The notes under the pieces: generated by a model | Told to the model about the DNA's origin: nothing | Databases searched by the model: none | The model's input: the letters and a program-made list of their open reading frames with translations, nothing else | Translations under genes and position numbers: made by a program | Part shown: positions 51,234-60,306 of the stretch, piece by piece | Layout of the letters: each line of letters begins with the position of its first letter | Numbering within the stretch: the first letter of the stretch is position 1 | From: JADKAV01 sp963732355 | GTDB taxonomy: Bacteria > Actinomycetota > Actinomycetes > S36-B12 > UBA10799 | Assembly: GCA_963732355.1 (NCBI GenBank) | Contig: CAVSZD010000011.1 | Span: forward strand, 186,001-250,000 | Direction: 5' to 3' | Length of the DNA: 64,000 bases

Positions 51234-52418
51234 TCAGCGCACAGCCTGGCGCGCCACGAAGTCAGACATCCCAGGGACCGTGAACGCGACCTCACCCCGA
51301 TCGGGGGTGTAGACCAACCCCTTGCTGATCAGCTGGTTGCGGGCCGGGGACAACTGCGACACCTTCGCCCGGCCCATGGCAACAGCCAATTCGGACATGC
51401 CAACCGGACCATCCGTAGCCAGGTCGGCCATGGCCTGCATGAACCGCTGCTCAGCGCGGGTCGCCCGTTGCCACCGCGTGGCGTACAGGCCGACATCGAG
51501 CTCCTGTCTGGCACGGTGCGCCGCCATTTCGGCGTCGGACAGCGCAATCCGGGAACCTGCCGCAACATCCCAGGCATGAGCCGCGAACACCTGCACGAAG
51601 TAGGGATACCCGCGGCTGAACTCCACAGCCTCGGCCATCGCCGCACCGTCCCAGGCCACCCCCAAAGCGGCGGCTGGTCGCTCCAGCGCCAACCGGATCG
51701 CCGGCTCGTCCAGGCGGTCGATATGCCGGTAGTCGAATAGCCGTTCGGCGTACGAGGTGGCCTCGGCCACGATCCGGCGCAGGGAGGGAAGTCCAGCGCC
51801 CACGAACAGGAAAGGCCGAGGCTCGACGCCCTGCCCGAGGCGGTGCACGGTCGTGTTCAGGGCCCGCAGGACCTGGTCATCGGCCTCCTGCATCTCGTCG
51901 ATGGTCAGTAGAACGCCCGTGCCGTGGTGGCCTGCCAACGTGGCAAGCTCGGTAAGCATCTCCGGCATGTCACGCTCGAGATCCCCACTGTCGGCATACC
52001 CACGGGCAGGCTCGATGTCCAGACCGAAGGAGTAGGAACCCGTTCCAGGGTCGGCCTTGATGCTGAAGGCTTTGAACACACGTCGCGCCCAGGAAAGGGC
52101 CTCTGCCGACCAGGCCCCGCCCGCCTCCCGCAGGCTGTTGAAGATGGCCCGGGTAAGAGCGGGCACCAGTGACTCACCGGCTTGGGCCTCGACATCGATG
52201 GTGATCCACCGCCGTTCACCCGCTGTTCGGCTGAACTCGTTTAGCAACACGGTCTTGCCCACACCACGCAAGCCGTAGAGGACCATGCTGCGCGCCGGCA
52301 ATCGGATCTGCGACCGCTGGATGGCGACGTCGAAAGCCGCCAGCAAGACTTCGCGCCCGACCAGTTCGTAGGGTCGCGTGCCCGCGCCGGGAGCATACGG
52401 ATTTGTGATGGGGTCCAC
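51234..52418 (-). CDS. AAA ATPase, Orc1/Cdc6-like domain protein
   Basis: A protein of about 394 residues. Walker A GLRGVGKTVLLNEF (about 48-61), Walker B LLTIDEMQEAD, sensor region FLFVGAGLPSLRRI, and a C-terminal winged helix (SELAVAMGRAKVSQLSPARNQL). It resembles the STAND/Orc1-like ATPases (AAA_16 class) often found with mobile or defence genes, but no partner is adjacent. Role unknown. GTG 52418 gives the start NPYAPGAGTRPYELVGRE; TTG 52448 is the longer option. Confidence 0.82.
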   Translation of the reverse strand: MDPITNPYAPGAGTRPYELVGREVLLAAFDVAIQRSQIRLPARSMVLYGLRGVGKTVLLNEFSRTAGERRWITIDVEAQAGESLVPALTRAIFNSLREAGGAWSAEALSWARRVFKAFSIKADPGTGSYSFGLDIEPARGYADSGDLERDMPEMLTELATLAGHHGTGVLLTIDEMQEADDQVLRALNTTVHRLGQGVEPRPFLFVGAGLPSLRRIVAEATSYAERLFDYRHIDRLDEPAIRLALERPAAALGVAWDGAAMAEAVEFSRGYPYFVQVFAAHAWDVAAGSRIALSDAEMAAHRARQELDVGLYATRWQRATRAEQRFMQAMADLATDGPVGMSELAVAMGRAKVSQLSPARNQLISKGLVYTPDRGEVAFTVPGMSDFVARQAVR

Positions 52419-52463
52419 GACCGGCAGTGTATGAACAGCCTGTGACAAATCCGCACGTAACGC

Positions 52464-52505
52464 GGAAGGGCCCCGCGGCGTTCATTCACGCTGCGGGGCC
52501 CTTCC
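52464..52505. terminator. Hairpin terminator after the secreted 124-residue protein gene
   Basis: A 17-bp stem, GGAAGGGCCCCGCGGCG against CGCTGCGGGGCCCTTCC with one G-T pair, and an eight-base loop, 11 bases past the stop at 52517 on the minus strand. Confidence 0.8.
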
Positions 52506-52516
52506 TGCTTGGATCG

Positions 52517-52891
52517 CTATTGGACGTTGATCTTCAACCACTTGGTCTCGATGGCACCGAGGTTCTGCTCGACGACGACCTTCACCTTGCGCGCGCCGAC
52601 AGCGTTCAGCACCACGTGCATGCTGCAGTCACCTGAGGCCGACACCTTCCGGTGGGCGTTGACCGAGGCGCCCTTCTCCAGCAGGGACGCCTTCGCGCCA
52701 GTCCAGTTGTTGGACTTCGTCAATTGGCACTTGATGAGGAAGGTCTCCCCTGCCATGACCGTCTTCGGTGCCTTGACCTTCGTGAAGTCCGGGTCGCTCG
52801 CAGCGTTCGCCGCGCCGGCACCAGCCATGAGTGTTCCAGCGGTGACGGCCACTGCCGCGCTTGTCGCCATCAGCCTGCGGGTGTTGATCAT
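52517..52891 (-). CDS. Small secreted beta-rich protein
   Basis: A 124-residue exported protein: signal peptide MINTRRLMATSAAVAVTAG to AANAAS. The mature part (about 90 residues) reads like one Ig-like beta sandwich (KTVMAGETFLIKCQLTKSNN; KVKVVVEQNLGAIETKWLKI) with two Cys that may pair. No enzyme motif and no known family. It is single and followed by a strong terminator. Confidence 0.72.
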   Translation of the reverse strand: MINTRRLMATSAAVAVTAGTLMAGAGAANAASDPDFTKVKAPKTVMAGETFLIKCQLTKSNNWTGAKASLLEKGASVNAHRKVSASGDCSMHVVLNAVGARKVKVVVEQNLGAIETKWLKINVQ

Positions 52892-53088
52892 TGGTTCTCC
52901 ATTCCTCCCAGAAAGGGGCTATTCCCCTTCCACGAGGCTAGGAACACAGGCAGTGCTCACACCTGTTGATTGCGCTGCGACACGCAGTGTCACTTTCTGT
53001 AGCCGGCCCTGCCGGAGCTCCAGACCCACGGACGCTGGTTGCTCAGGGCAAGGGTTAGGTTCGAACCAGCCAAATCTGGGAGACGAAT

Positions 53089-55476
53089 GTGACCGATGCT
53101 GCGGACCTCACGCTGACTGAGCAGATCTCGCTGCTGTCCGGCAGCGATTTCTGGCACACCCAGCCTCTTCTGCGCAGGGGGGTGCCCGCAATCCTGCTCA
53201 GCGACGGCCCGCACGGGCTGCGCGTCCAGGCCACCGACAGCGATCACTTGGGTATCGGAGCGAGTCGGCCCGCCACCTGCTTCCCGACGGCTGTCACCCT
53301 GGCCAGCACGTGGAACGAAGAACTGGCGCTGCAGGTGGGTGCGGCAGTGGCGGCCGAAGCGGTCACCCAAGGCGTCTCGGTCGTTCTCGGACCCGGGTTG
53401 AACATCAAGCGGCATCCGTTGTGCGGCCGGAACTTCGAGTACTTCTCGGAGGACCCGCTGGTCAGCGGACGGATGGCGGCAGCCATGGTCCGCGGCATTC
53501 AGAGCCGCGGTGTTGCAGCCTGCCTGAAGCACTATGCGGTCAACAACCAGGAGTCCCACCGTTTCGTTGTCGACGCGGTGGTCGATGAACGGACCTTGCG
53601 CGAGCTCTACCTCGCCGGATTCGAGTACGCCGTCGAGCATGCGAACCCACGCACGGTGATGGCCAGCTACAACCTCGTCAACGGCACGTACGCGACCGAC
53701 CACCACCGCTTGCTCACCGAGATCCTGCGCGACGAGTGGGGTTTCGACGGGGTCGTGATGAGCGATTGGGGTGCGACCAACGACCGGGTCGTCGGACTGC
53801 AGGCTGGCATGGACTTGGAGATGCCCGGAAGCGGGGGTATCTCGGATGCCGACGTGATGAGCGCACTGCAGGAAGGCCGCCTGGCCACGGCCGATCTGAC
53901 CCGCAGTGCTCAGCGAGTGCTGGACCTCGTTGCCGCCAGCGCCGTGCGTCCAGAACCCGCCGATCTCGAAGCGCATGACGCTCTTGCTCGTCTCGCTGGC
54001 GCCGAGGGGACGGTCTTGCTGCGCAACGACGGACTGCTTCCCCTGACCGGTGACGAGTCCGTGGCCCTGATCGGTGCGTTCGCGCAGTCGCCGCGGTACC
54101 AGGGTGCGGGTAGTTCACAGGTCAACGCCCTGAAGGTCACGACCGCGTGGGACGCAGCTTTGGACCGAGGGCTGGACGTGCGCTACGCGGCCGGTTACGA
54201 CCCGAGCTCGTCCGAACGCGACCAGAGCCTGATCGAGGAGGCCGTGGAGGTCGCTCGGGCAGCCGACGTGGTGGTTTTGATGGTCGGCCTGCCCGGTGTG
54301 TACGAAAGCGAAGGCTTCGACCGCGACGATCTGCGGCTTCCCCGCCAACACGACAACCTCATTGCGGCTGTGTGCGCAGCCAACCCCCGCACAATTGTGG
54401 CGTTGTCCAATGGGGCACCCGTGGCCATGCCTTGGATCGATCAGCCCGCGGCAATCCTGGAGGCCTACCTCGGAGGACAGGCCAGCGGCGCTGCACTGTT
54501 GGACGTCGTGTTCGGAGACGCCGAGCCGGGCGGGCGACTGGCCGAGACCTTCCCGATGTTCCAGACCGATCTGGCCGCGGACCCCTACTTCCCTGGCGAG
54601 CCGCGGCAGGTCGAGTACCGCGAGGGTCTGGCAGTCGGCTACCGGCACACCACCACGGCCGGGATCGAGCCGCTGTTCGCGTTCGGGTACGGCCTGAGCT
54701 ACACCGAGTTCGAGTACAGCCGCACCCGTGTCAGCAAGCGTCGGATCGGTGAAGGCCAGTCGGTCAAGGTCTCGGTCCAGGTCACGAACGTCGGCGATCG
54801 CGCAGGATCGGACGTCGTGCAGGTCTACCTGCACGACCGGACCGGGGTAGTCGCTCGCCCGCGACGTGAGTTGCGGGGCTTCTCCAAGGTGTGGCTGGAG
54901 CCGAGTGAAACGACCACGGTCAGCATCGAACTCGGTCCGCGGGCGTTCGCCTTCTACGACGTGGAAGGTGCGAACTGGAGCGTTCCGGCCGGGGAGTTCG
55001 ACATTGAGGTCGGCCGTTCATCCGAGGACATCGTGGGCACGACCACAGTGATCCTCATCGATGGTGTGAGCGATGCGCCCGAGCCGGCCGACACCGATTT
55101 GGTCGCTGCTTCCGATGCGGCGTTTGCAGCACGTCTGGGCCGGGAGATTCCAACTCCGGTCCCGGTCGAACCGTTCACCCGGGTCAGCACGGTTGGGGAG
55201 ATCCAGGGGCAGCGGTTCGGCAGGGCGATCAAGGCCGCCATGCAGCGGTTCGGAGGGATCGAGACCGACCCCGACGATCCGGCCGTGGCGCGGATGTACG
55301 AGCGGTCGCTGAACGAAATGCCACTGCGCGCGGCGGCTCTGTTCTCCCAGGGGAAGATCAACTGGACGACGTTGGATACCGTGGTGGACCTGCTCAACCG
55401 CAAGCCCGTCACCGCCGGCGTCCGGGTGGGCGCGTCGGTGTTCGGCTCGGTTCGACGGGCTCTGCCCTGGGGGTAG
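53089..55476 (+). CDS. Glycoside hydrolase family 3 beta-glucosidase
   Basis: A 795-residue GH3 enzyme. N-terminal barrel with GPGLNIKRHPLCGRNFEYF and the nucleophile Asp in GVVMSDWGATND (about residue 226), the alpha/beta sandwich with GQASGAALLDVVFGDAEPGG, and a fibronectin III-like domain (QVTNVGDRAGSDVVQVYLHD). No signal peptide, so probably cytosolic beta-glucosidase acting on imported oligosaccharides. The extra C-terminal 100 residues are not typical. GTG start after GGGAG. Confidence 0.94.
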   Translation: MTDAADLTLTEQISLLSGSDFWHTQPLLRRGVPAILLSDGPHGLRVQATDSDHLGIGASRPATCFPTAVTLASTWNEELALQVGAAVAAEAVTQGVSVVLGPGLNIKRHPLCGRNFEYFSEDPLVSGRMAAAMVRGIQSRGVAACLKHYAVNNQESHRFVVDAVVDERTLRELYLAGFEYAVEHANPRTVMASYNLVNGTYATDHHRLLTEILRDEWGFDGVVMSDWGATNDRVVGLQAGMDLEMPGSGGISDADVMSALQEGRLATADLTRSAQRVLDLVAASAVRPEPADLEAHDALARLAGAEGTVLLRNDGLLPLTGDESVALIGAFAQSPRYQGAGSSQVNALKVTTAWDAALDRGLDVRYAAGYDPSSSERDQSLIEEAVEVARAADVVVLMVGLPGVYESEGFDRDDLRLPRQHDNLIAAVCAANPRTIVALSNGAPVAMPWIDQPAAILEAYLGGQASGAALLDVVFGDAEPGGRLAETFPMFQTDLAADPYFPGEPRQVEYREGLAVGYRHTTTAGIEPLFAFGYGLSYTEFEYSRTRVSKRRIGEGQSVKVSVQVTNVGDRAGSDVVQVYLHDRTGVVARPRRELRGFSKVWLEPSETTTVSIELGPRAFAFYDVEGANWSVPAGEFDIEVGRSSEDIVGTTTVILIDGVSDAPEPADTDLVAASDAAFAARLGREIPTPVPVEPFTRVSTVGEIQGQRFGRAIKAAMQRFGGIETDPDDPAVARMYERSLNEMPLRAAALFSQGKINWTTLDTVVDLLNRKPVTAGVRVGASVFGSVRRALPWG

Positions 55477-55506
55477 GCGCTCGGTGGTGCCCACGCCAGA
55501 CACCTG

Positions 55507-55575
55507 CGGTTGTCGCGAAGTTTCGCCGACCCCTTGAACCCGCGTTGGCGTGTCCCGGTAACTTCGCGACAACCG
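55507..55575. repeat. Inverted repeat after the GH3 gene
   Basis: Perfect 16-bp arms CGGTTGTCGCGAAGTT / AACTTCGCGACAACCG with a 37-base loop. GGTTGTCGCG also begins family B copy 2, so it may be a third, smaller relative. Confidence 0.75.
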
Positions 55576-55588
55576 CGAGGTCTGTGGC

Positions 55589-55810
55589 TTTGTGGAGGTG
55601 CCGGGAGCCGTCGCCGACCTCCGGCCGGCTCCTCCCGATTCCCGACAGCGCAAACCCGAACAAAGAGAAAAACCCCCAGAAGCATTGGGGGTCTTTCTCT
55701 TTGTGGAGGTGCCGGGAGCCGTCGCCGACCTCCGGCCGGCTCCTCCCGATTCCCGACAGCGCAAACCCGAACAAAGAGAAAGACCCCCAGAAGCATTGGG
55801 GGTCTTTCTC
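55589..55810. repeat. 111-bp tandem repeat derived from the ssrA 3' end
   Basis: Two units of 111 bp differ at only one base seen (AAAAAC against AAAGAC). Each starts TTTGTGGAGGTGCCGGGA, identical to the tmRNA 3' end at 55811, then diverges, then carries a terminator stem (55662-55702 and 55773-55813). The first stem has one A-C mismatch. Confidence 0.88.
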
Positions 55811-55813
55811 TTT
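55773..55813 (-). terminator. Terminator of ssrA
   Basis: Perfect 16-bp stem AAAGAGAAAGACCCCC / GGGGGTCTTTCTCTTT with a nine-base loop, one base beyond the tmRNA 3' end. The stem is flanked by T/A-rich arms and could work in both directions. Confidence 0.85.
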
Positions 55814-55814
55814 G

Positions 55815-56177
55815 TGGAGGTGCCGGGAATCGAACCCGGGTCCAACGGTGCAAATCGGAGCATTCTCCGGGCGCAGTCGCTTTGTGGTGCATTCAGCCTG
55901 GCGGGTTCGTGCGACCCATCCGCCAACACGGCCTACGTCACTGTTGGAGTCCCTCACGCCCCCGCGACCGGGGCGCTCAGCAAGCCTTCTGAATGACGCC
56001 GGGGACTACGGGGAAGGCACCCGTAGGCCGACGGACTCACGCTCGCTTAGGCAGCGAGGGCGAAGTCAGCGCGATTAGTATCGGCACTTGTGTTTTTGAC
56101 GGATCGTTAATGAGATAACCGTCGTCCTCAGCCCGCTTCTCTCGTCGAAGCATCCGCTGTCGAAACCGTTCACCCCC
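55815..56177 (-). ncRNA. ssrA: Transfer-messenger RNA (tmRNA)
   Basis: A 363-nt tmRNA. The 5' end GGGGGTG pairs with CACCTCC at the 3' end to form the tRNA-like acceptor stem. The T arm is CCGGG-TTCGATT-CCCGG. The CCA tail is not encoded. The tag frame at 56085-56047 reads ADTNRADFALAA and ends in TAA, so stalled proteins would be marked with an actinobacterial-type tag ending in ALAA. A -10-like TACAAC lies at 56184-56189. SmpB, its partner, is encoded 3.6 kb to the right on the same strand. Confidence 0.96.
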
Positions 56178-56272
56178 TGTTGAGTTGTACTTGCACAGTA
56201 CCGATGCCCTTCGACACCGGTCTACTGGGAAAACGCCACGCGGCATCCGGGTATTCCGGCCAGACTGGGGAA

Positions 56273-57724
56273 ATGGCCGTTGACGTGGATGTGATCGTGG
56301 TCGGGGCGGGCTTGTCCGGGATCGATGCCGGCTATCGGCTGCAGACCCTTTGCCCCGAGCGCAGCTACACGATCCTGGAGGCTCGCGACGCCATCGGCGG
56401 AACCTGGGACCTCTTCCGCTACCCGGGGATCCGGTCGGATTCGGACCTGTTCACGTTCGGCTTCCAGTTCAACCCGTGGCGCGAGCCCCTGGCGCTGGCC
56501 GACGGCGCGTCCATCAAGGCCTACATAGAGCAGACCGCCGCCGAGTTCGGGATCGATCGCCACATCCAGTTCAACTCCAAGATGGTCGCAGCCGACTTCG
56601 ACACCGACCGCGCTGTGTGGACGGTGACGATCGCCGACGGCCGCCAGCTCACCGCGCGCTTCCTATACGCCTGTTCGGGCTACTACAGCTACGAACGGGC
56701 TTACCTGCCTGACTTTCCCGGGATCGAGGACTTCCAGGGCCCGGTGGTCCATCCACAGTTCTGGCCCGAGGACCTCGACTACAAGGGCAAGCGCGTGGTC
56801 GTCATCGGATCGGGTGCGACCGCTGTGACGCTGATCCCGGCGATGGCCCCGGACGTCGAGCACATCACCATGCTGCAGCGCTCCCCCACCTGGATCAGTC
56901 CATTACCCGCCGATGACACGCTTGCCGACGTGGCACGTCGGTACCTGCCGGCGCGGGCCGCCCACAGGTTGATCCGCGCCAAGAACATCACCTTGAGCAC
57001 AGCCTTCTACCAGTTCTCGCGGCGCTACCCGGACCGTGCGGGCAAGTTCCTGCGCGGGCTGGCGGTCAAGGCCCTGGATGATCAAAGCCTCGTGGACGAG
57101 CACTTCACGCCTCGCTACAACGTGTGGGACCAGAGGGTTTGTGTGGCGCCCAACGGCGATCTGTTCGAGGTGATCAAGTCGGGCAAGGCCGATGTGGTCA
57201 CCGATCAGATCGACACTTTCGTCGCAACCGGCGTCCGGCTTGCATCGGGGCGGGTGCTCGAAGCGGACATCGTCGTCACCGCCACCGGCCTGGTCCTGCA
57301 ACCCAACGGCGGTATCGCACCCACCGTCGACGGCCAACCTGTCGACATCAACGAGCAGTACGTCCTGCTGGGGGCGATGCTCACGGGGCTGCCGAATTTC
57401 GCCATCGCGGTGGGCTACACGAACGCGTCCTGGACACTGCGCGCGGATCTGACCTCGCGACTGGTGTGCAAAGTCCTCAATTGGATGAGCCGCGAAGGTT
57501 TCGACACGATCGTGCCCGAACCCCACAAGGAACTCGACGCGAGGCCCCTGTTGGATCTGCAGGCCGGTTACATCCAACGTGCGGCCGACCAGTTGCCACG
57601 ACAGGGCGCGCGGGCGCCGTGGCGGATGCGCCAGAACTACGTCCTGGACGCGACGACCACCATGCGCACCAGTCTCGGCAAGTACCTGAAGGGGTCGAAA
57701 GCGCGAGTATCCACAACCGTGTGA
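56273..57724 (+). CDS. Flavin-containing monooxygenase (Baeyer-Villiger type)
   Basis: A 483-residue FAD/NAD(P)H oxygenase. FAD site VVGAGLSGIDAGYRL, the Baeyer-Villiger fingerprint FQGPVVHPQFWP, the NADPH site VIGSGATAVTLIP, and ATG/TxTG-like VVTATGLVLQP. Closest in style to EthA-like enzymes of actinobacteria, which oxidise ketones or thioamides. Start ATG 56273 begins the Rossmann fold. It faces ssrA across about 95 bases. Confidence 0.91.
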   Translation: MAVDVDVIVVGAGLSGIDAGYRLQTLCPERSYTILEARDAIGGTWDLFRYPGIRSDSDLFTFGFQFNPWREPLALADGASIKAYIEQTAAEFGIDRHIQFNSKMVAADFDTDRAVWTVTIADGRQLTARFLYACSGYYSYERAYLPDFPGIEDFQGPVVHPQFWPEDLDYKGKRVVVIGSGATAVTLIPAMAPDVEHITMLQRSPTWISPLPADDTLADVARRYLPARAAHRLIRAKNITLSTAFYQFSRRYPDRAGKFLRGLAVKALDDQSLVDEHFTPRYNVWDQRVCVAPNGDLFEVIKSGKADVVTDQIDTFVATGVRLASGRVLEADIVVTATGLVLQPNGGIAPTVDGQPVDINEQYVLLGAMLTGLPNFAIAVGYTNASWTLRADLTSRLVCKVLNWMSREGFDTIVPEPHKELDARPLLDLQAGYIQRAADQLPRQGARAPWRMRQNYVLDATTTMRTSLGKYLKGSKARVSTTV

Positions 57725-57766
57725 AGTGCTGGCGGTTTTGTCATACCCCTGTTCGATGATTTGCCT

Positions 57767-58969
57767 ATGAGGGATTTCGGAACCGCGCCACCCGGACCGG
57801 TGGCAGACCTCGGCGATCTACTCGCCGAACTGGGGGAACTGGCCGACCTGGACCTGGCCGATGCCCTGGAAGATGCCGAATGTCTGCTTCGCCACGCACA
57901 CGCAGTGCGCGCGGCCGTGGTGATGTCGGTCCAGGACCGGGTGGAGGCAATGGGATTCCGACTGTCCGGGGCAACGCAGACTGTCGCCGCGATCACTGTG
58001 ACTTCCAGCCGGTCTGCGAGTCTGCTGATGGACGCCAGTACGTCGGTGTGCACGAGGCCGAAGGTCTGGACGGCGCTGGCCAACGGCCGGATCGACGCCA
58101 CTCGGGCCCGGCTGATATCCGAAGCACTCGAGGCCGTGCCGGACCCTGATCGGGAGGAGATGGAGGCCCGGGCGATCGAGTACGCGACTGAGCACACCGC
58201 GTACCAGACGCGACGGCACCTGACGAGGCTCTTGGTCGACTATCGGCCCGACCTGGCCATCGAGGAGCAGGAGAAGCAGAAGGCCAAGGCCTGGGACAAG
58301 CGGTACCTGGCCATCGAACCTCGCGAACACGGGATGGCCGATCTGCACGGTTACCTGCCTTCGGGAACTGCCCACATCCTGCTGACCGCGTTGGACGATC
58401 TGGCCCGGACGTACGCCGACGAGCGAACGTTGGACCAGAAGCGGGTGGATGCACTGGCAGAGATCCTGGCCAGAAACACCCGGCTGCTCGTCAATGTCGA
58501 CGTGGTCATCTCCGCCGAGACACTGGCCGCTCTTCAGGAGAGCGGCGCGAGCGTGGAGGGCTTCGGGGCGGTCGACGGCGAATACGCCCGCGCCCTGGCC
58601 CTGAGCCGGGATGCACGCTGGCGACGCCTGATCACCGATCCGGTCACTGGGACTCTGACGGAGATGTCGACGAAGAGCTACCGGATCCCCGATGCGATGA
58701 AGCGCGCGGTCCGTGCTCGCGATCGTCGGTGCCGCTTTCCTGGATGCAGCACGAGTGCAAAACACACCGACACCGACCACGTCACCGCCTGGCCGGTTGG
58801 AGGCACGCAACCCTCGAACCTGGCACCGGGTTGTCGCGGGCACCACCGGGTGAAGACCCACTCGGGATGGATGTGCCGGAACAACACTGACGGATCGATG
58901 ACCTGGACCAGCCCGCTCGGAACCGAGCACACGACCTACCCGTGGAACTACAACGACCCGGAGTACTGA
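57767..58969 (+). CDS. DUF222/HNH endonuclease-signature protein
   Basis: A 400-residue protein of the 13E12/DUF222 class, common in actinobacteria. The helical DUF222 part covers about 15-290. The C-terminal HNH site is CRFPGCSTSAKHTDTDHVTAW followed by PSNLAPGCRGHHRVKTH, in order with all Cys and His residues. Function unknown; copies are often dispersed in genomes. ATG 57767; TTG 57761 is possible. The end overlaps the convergent amidohydrolase by 22 bases. Confidence 0.9.
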   Translation: MRDFGTAPPGPVADLGDLLAELGELADLDLADALEDAECLLRHAHAVRAAVVMSVQDRVEAMGFRLSGATQTVAAITVTSSRSASLLMDASTSVCTRPKVWTALANGRIDATRARLISEALEAVPDPDREEMEARAIEYATEHTAYQTRRHLTRLLVDYRPDLAIEEQEKQKAKAWDKRYLAIEPREHGMADLHGYLPSGTAHILLTALDDLARTYADERTLDQKRVDALAEILARNTRLLVNVDVVISAETLAALQESGASVEGFGAVDGEYARALALSRDARWRRLITDPVTGTLTEMSTKSYRIPDAMKRAVRARDRRCRFPGCSTSAKHTDTDHVTAWPVGGTQPSNLAPGCRGHHRVKTHSGWMCRNNTDGSMTWTSPLGTEHTTYPWNYNDPEY

Positions 58970-59839
58970 GCCGAGCCGAACAGGCGAGCCGGCGCGCCCC
59001 ACAGCACCTCGGGCATGTCGAGGCCGGCATCAAGCAGCACCTGGACCTGGTGGGCGAACGGATAGGGGATGTTCGGGAAGTCGGATCCAAACAGGACCTT
59101 GCCCTGTGAGCAGAGGTCACGCAGGACTGGAAGCAGGCCAGGCGGGAACGCCGCCATGCCCTGCATGAAGTCGGTCAGACCCATGGTGGTGTCCAGCCAG
59201 GTTCTCGGCCGCCGCCGCGCCATGCCCAGAAACGCCTCGAACTCCCCAGCCCCGAGATGGGCGATGATCACGTTGAGTCCGGGATGCCGGGTTAGGACCT
59301 CGCCGATCGGACCGGGGCCGGTGAACCTGCCGGGTAGCGGGGCTGATCCGCAGTGGACCAGCACCGGCACACCGGCGTCGGCGATGAGGCCCCACACCTC
59401 TTCCAGCAGCGGGTCGCGCGGGTCGAAGTCGCCCACTTGCAGATGAAGTTTGAACAGCTGCGCGCCCCGTTCCAGGCTTGCAGCGACGTAATGCGCGGCA
59501 GTCGGATTCGGGATAGAACGTCGCAGTCGGCACACAGCCCGGCACTTGCGCTGCGAAGTCCAACGCCCACCGCGAGAGCCAGGCAGCCATGTCCGGCTTG
59601 TGTGCGTAGACCAGGGCGGTGAACCGCAGCACACCCATGCGCCGCAGGTGTGCGATGCGCTCGTCGTCGCTCCAGCGGTACTCGATCGGCCACTCCACGC
59701 CGTAGTTGCGGGGCGCCTCGTCGAAATAACTCCATACGGCGCTCATCACCGCCGCGGGCAAGAAGTGGGTGTGGACGTCGATGACGCCCGGGATCCCGAG
59801 CTCCTGCCACAGGGCGGGAAGGTCGTCGTCAGTGAGCAC
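58948..59839 (-). pseudogene. Amidohydrolase (TIM-barrel), frameshifted
   Basis: Two frames make one amidohydrolase of about 297 residues. The first (GTG 59839) has the metal site IDVHTHFLP and reads to TATFYPE. Skipping one T near 59505 leads to PTAAHYVAASLERGAQLFKLH, HLGAGEFEAFL and the distal LFGSDFPN (metal Asp). It belongs to the amidohydrolase-2 family; substrate unknown. The first ATG in frame lies at 59887 inside smpB, so GTG 59839 (11-base overlap) is preferred. Sequence error or pseudogene. Confidence 0.8.
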
Positions 59840-60305
59840 TGCGCCGGGCCGCAGCCACCGCTCGCTCAGCGTCACGCTTTGCCTCACGCGCGGCGATGTC
59901 CTGGCGTTTGTCGTGGCTCTTCTTGCCCCGGCCCAGACCGATCTCCACTTTGGCCTTGCCGTCCTTGAAGTACAGCTTCATGGGTACGAGGGTCAGACCG
60001 CTCTGCTTGGTCTTGCCGATCAGGCGGTTGATCTCGTGGGCGTGCAGGAGCAACTTGCGCGGTCGGCGGGGTTCATGGTTGGTCCACGTCCCTTGGTCGT
60101 ACTCAGGGATGTGCACACCCATCAGCCAGACCTCGCCGTCGCGCACCTCGGCGTAACCGTCGACCAGGGACGCCCGGCCCGCACGCAGGGACTTCACCTC
60201 GGTGCCCTGCAGGACCAGCCCGGCCTCCCAGGTGTCCTCGATCGCATAGTCGTGGCGGGCGCGGCGGTTCATCGCGATGACCTTCTCGCCGGTTTCCTTC
60301 ACCAC
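59829..60305 (-). CDS. smpB: SsrA-binding protein SmpB
   Basis: A 158-residue tmRNA partner needed for trans-translation. Conserved KETGEKVIAMNRRARHDYAI, GTEVKSLRAGRASLVDGYAEV and HEINRLIGKTKQSGLTLVP; the basic tail RGKKSHDKRQDIAAREAKRD contacts the decoding site. I start at GTG 60305, one base past the stop of the M23 gene, giving the family start VKETG. The frame is open to 60419 but that is the other gene's sequence. Confidence 0.95.
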   Translation of the reverse strand: MVKETGEKVIAMNRRARHDYAIEDTWEAGLVLQGTEVKSLRAGRASLVDGYAEVRDGEVWLMGVHIPEYDQGTWTNHEPRRPRKLLLHAHEINRLIGKTKQSGLTLVPMKLYFKDGKAKVEIGLGRGKKSHDKRQDIAAREAKRDAERAVAAARRSAH

Positions 60306-60306
60306 A

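Larger units (their letters stand above)
55477..55814. other. Intergenic stretch with palindrome and tandem repeat
   Basis: No gene. It holds an inverted repeat at 55507-55575 and two 111-bp tandem units (55589-55699, 55700-55810), each carrying a copy of the last 16 bases of the tmRNA gene and a terminator stem. Confidence 0.8.

Noticed and set aside
51234..52418. Defence system built on the AAA ATPase
   Set aside because: It is a single gene between a carboxylase and a small secreted protein, with no nuclease, methylase or reverse transcriptase partner.
55589..55810. CRISPR-like array
   Set aside because: The two units are adjacent copies of 111 bp without spacers, and contain a tmRNA end and terminator. 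No cas genes are present.
55811..55828. Integrated mobile element at ssrA
   Set aside because: The repeated 3' end suggested attachment sites, but the window holds no integrase and the flanking genes look chromosomal. Kept only as a hypothesis in the findings.
56037..56246. Small ORF of 69 codons on the minus strand
   Set aside because: It lies within and just upstream of ssrA and is an accidental frame through the structural RNA.
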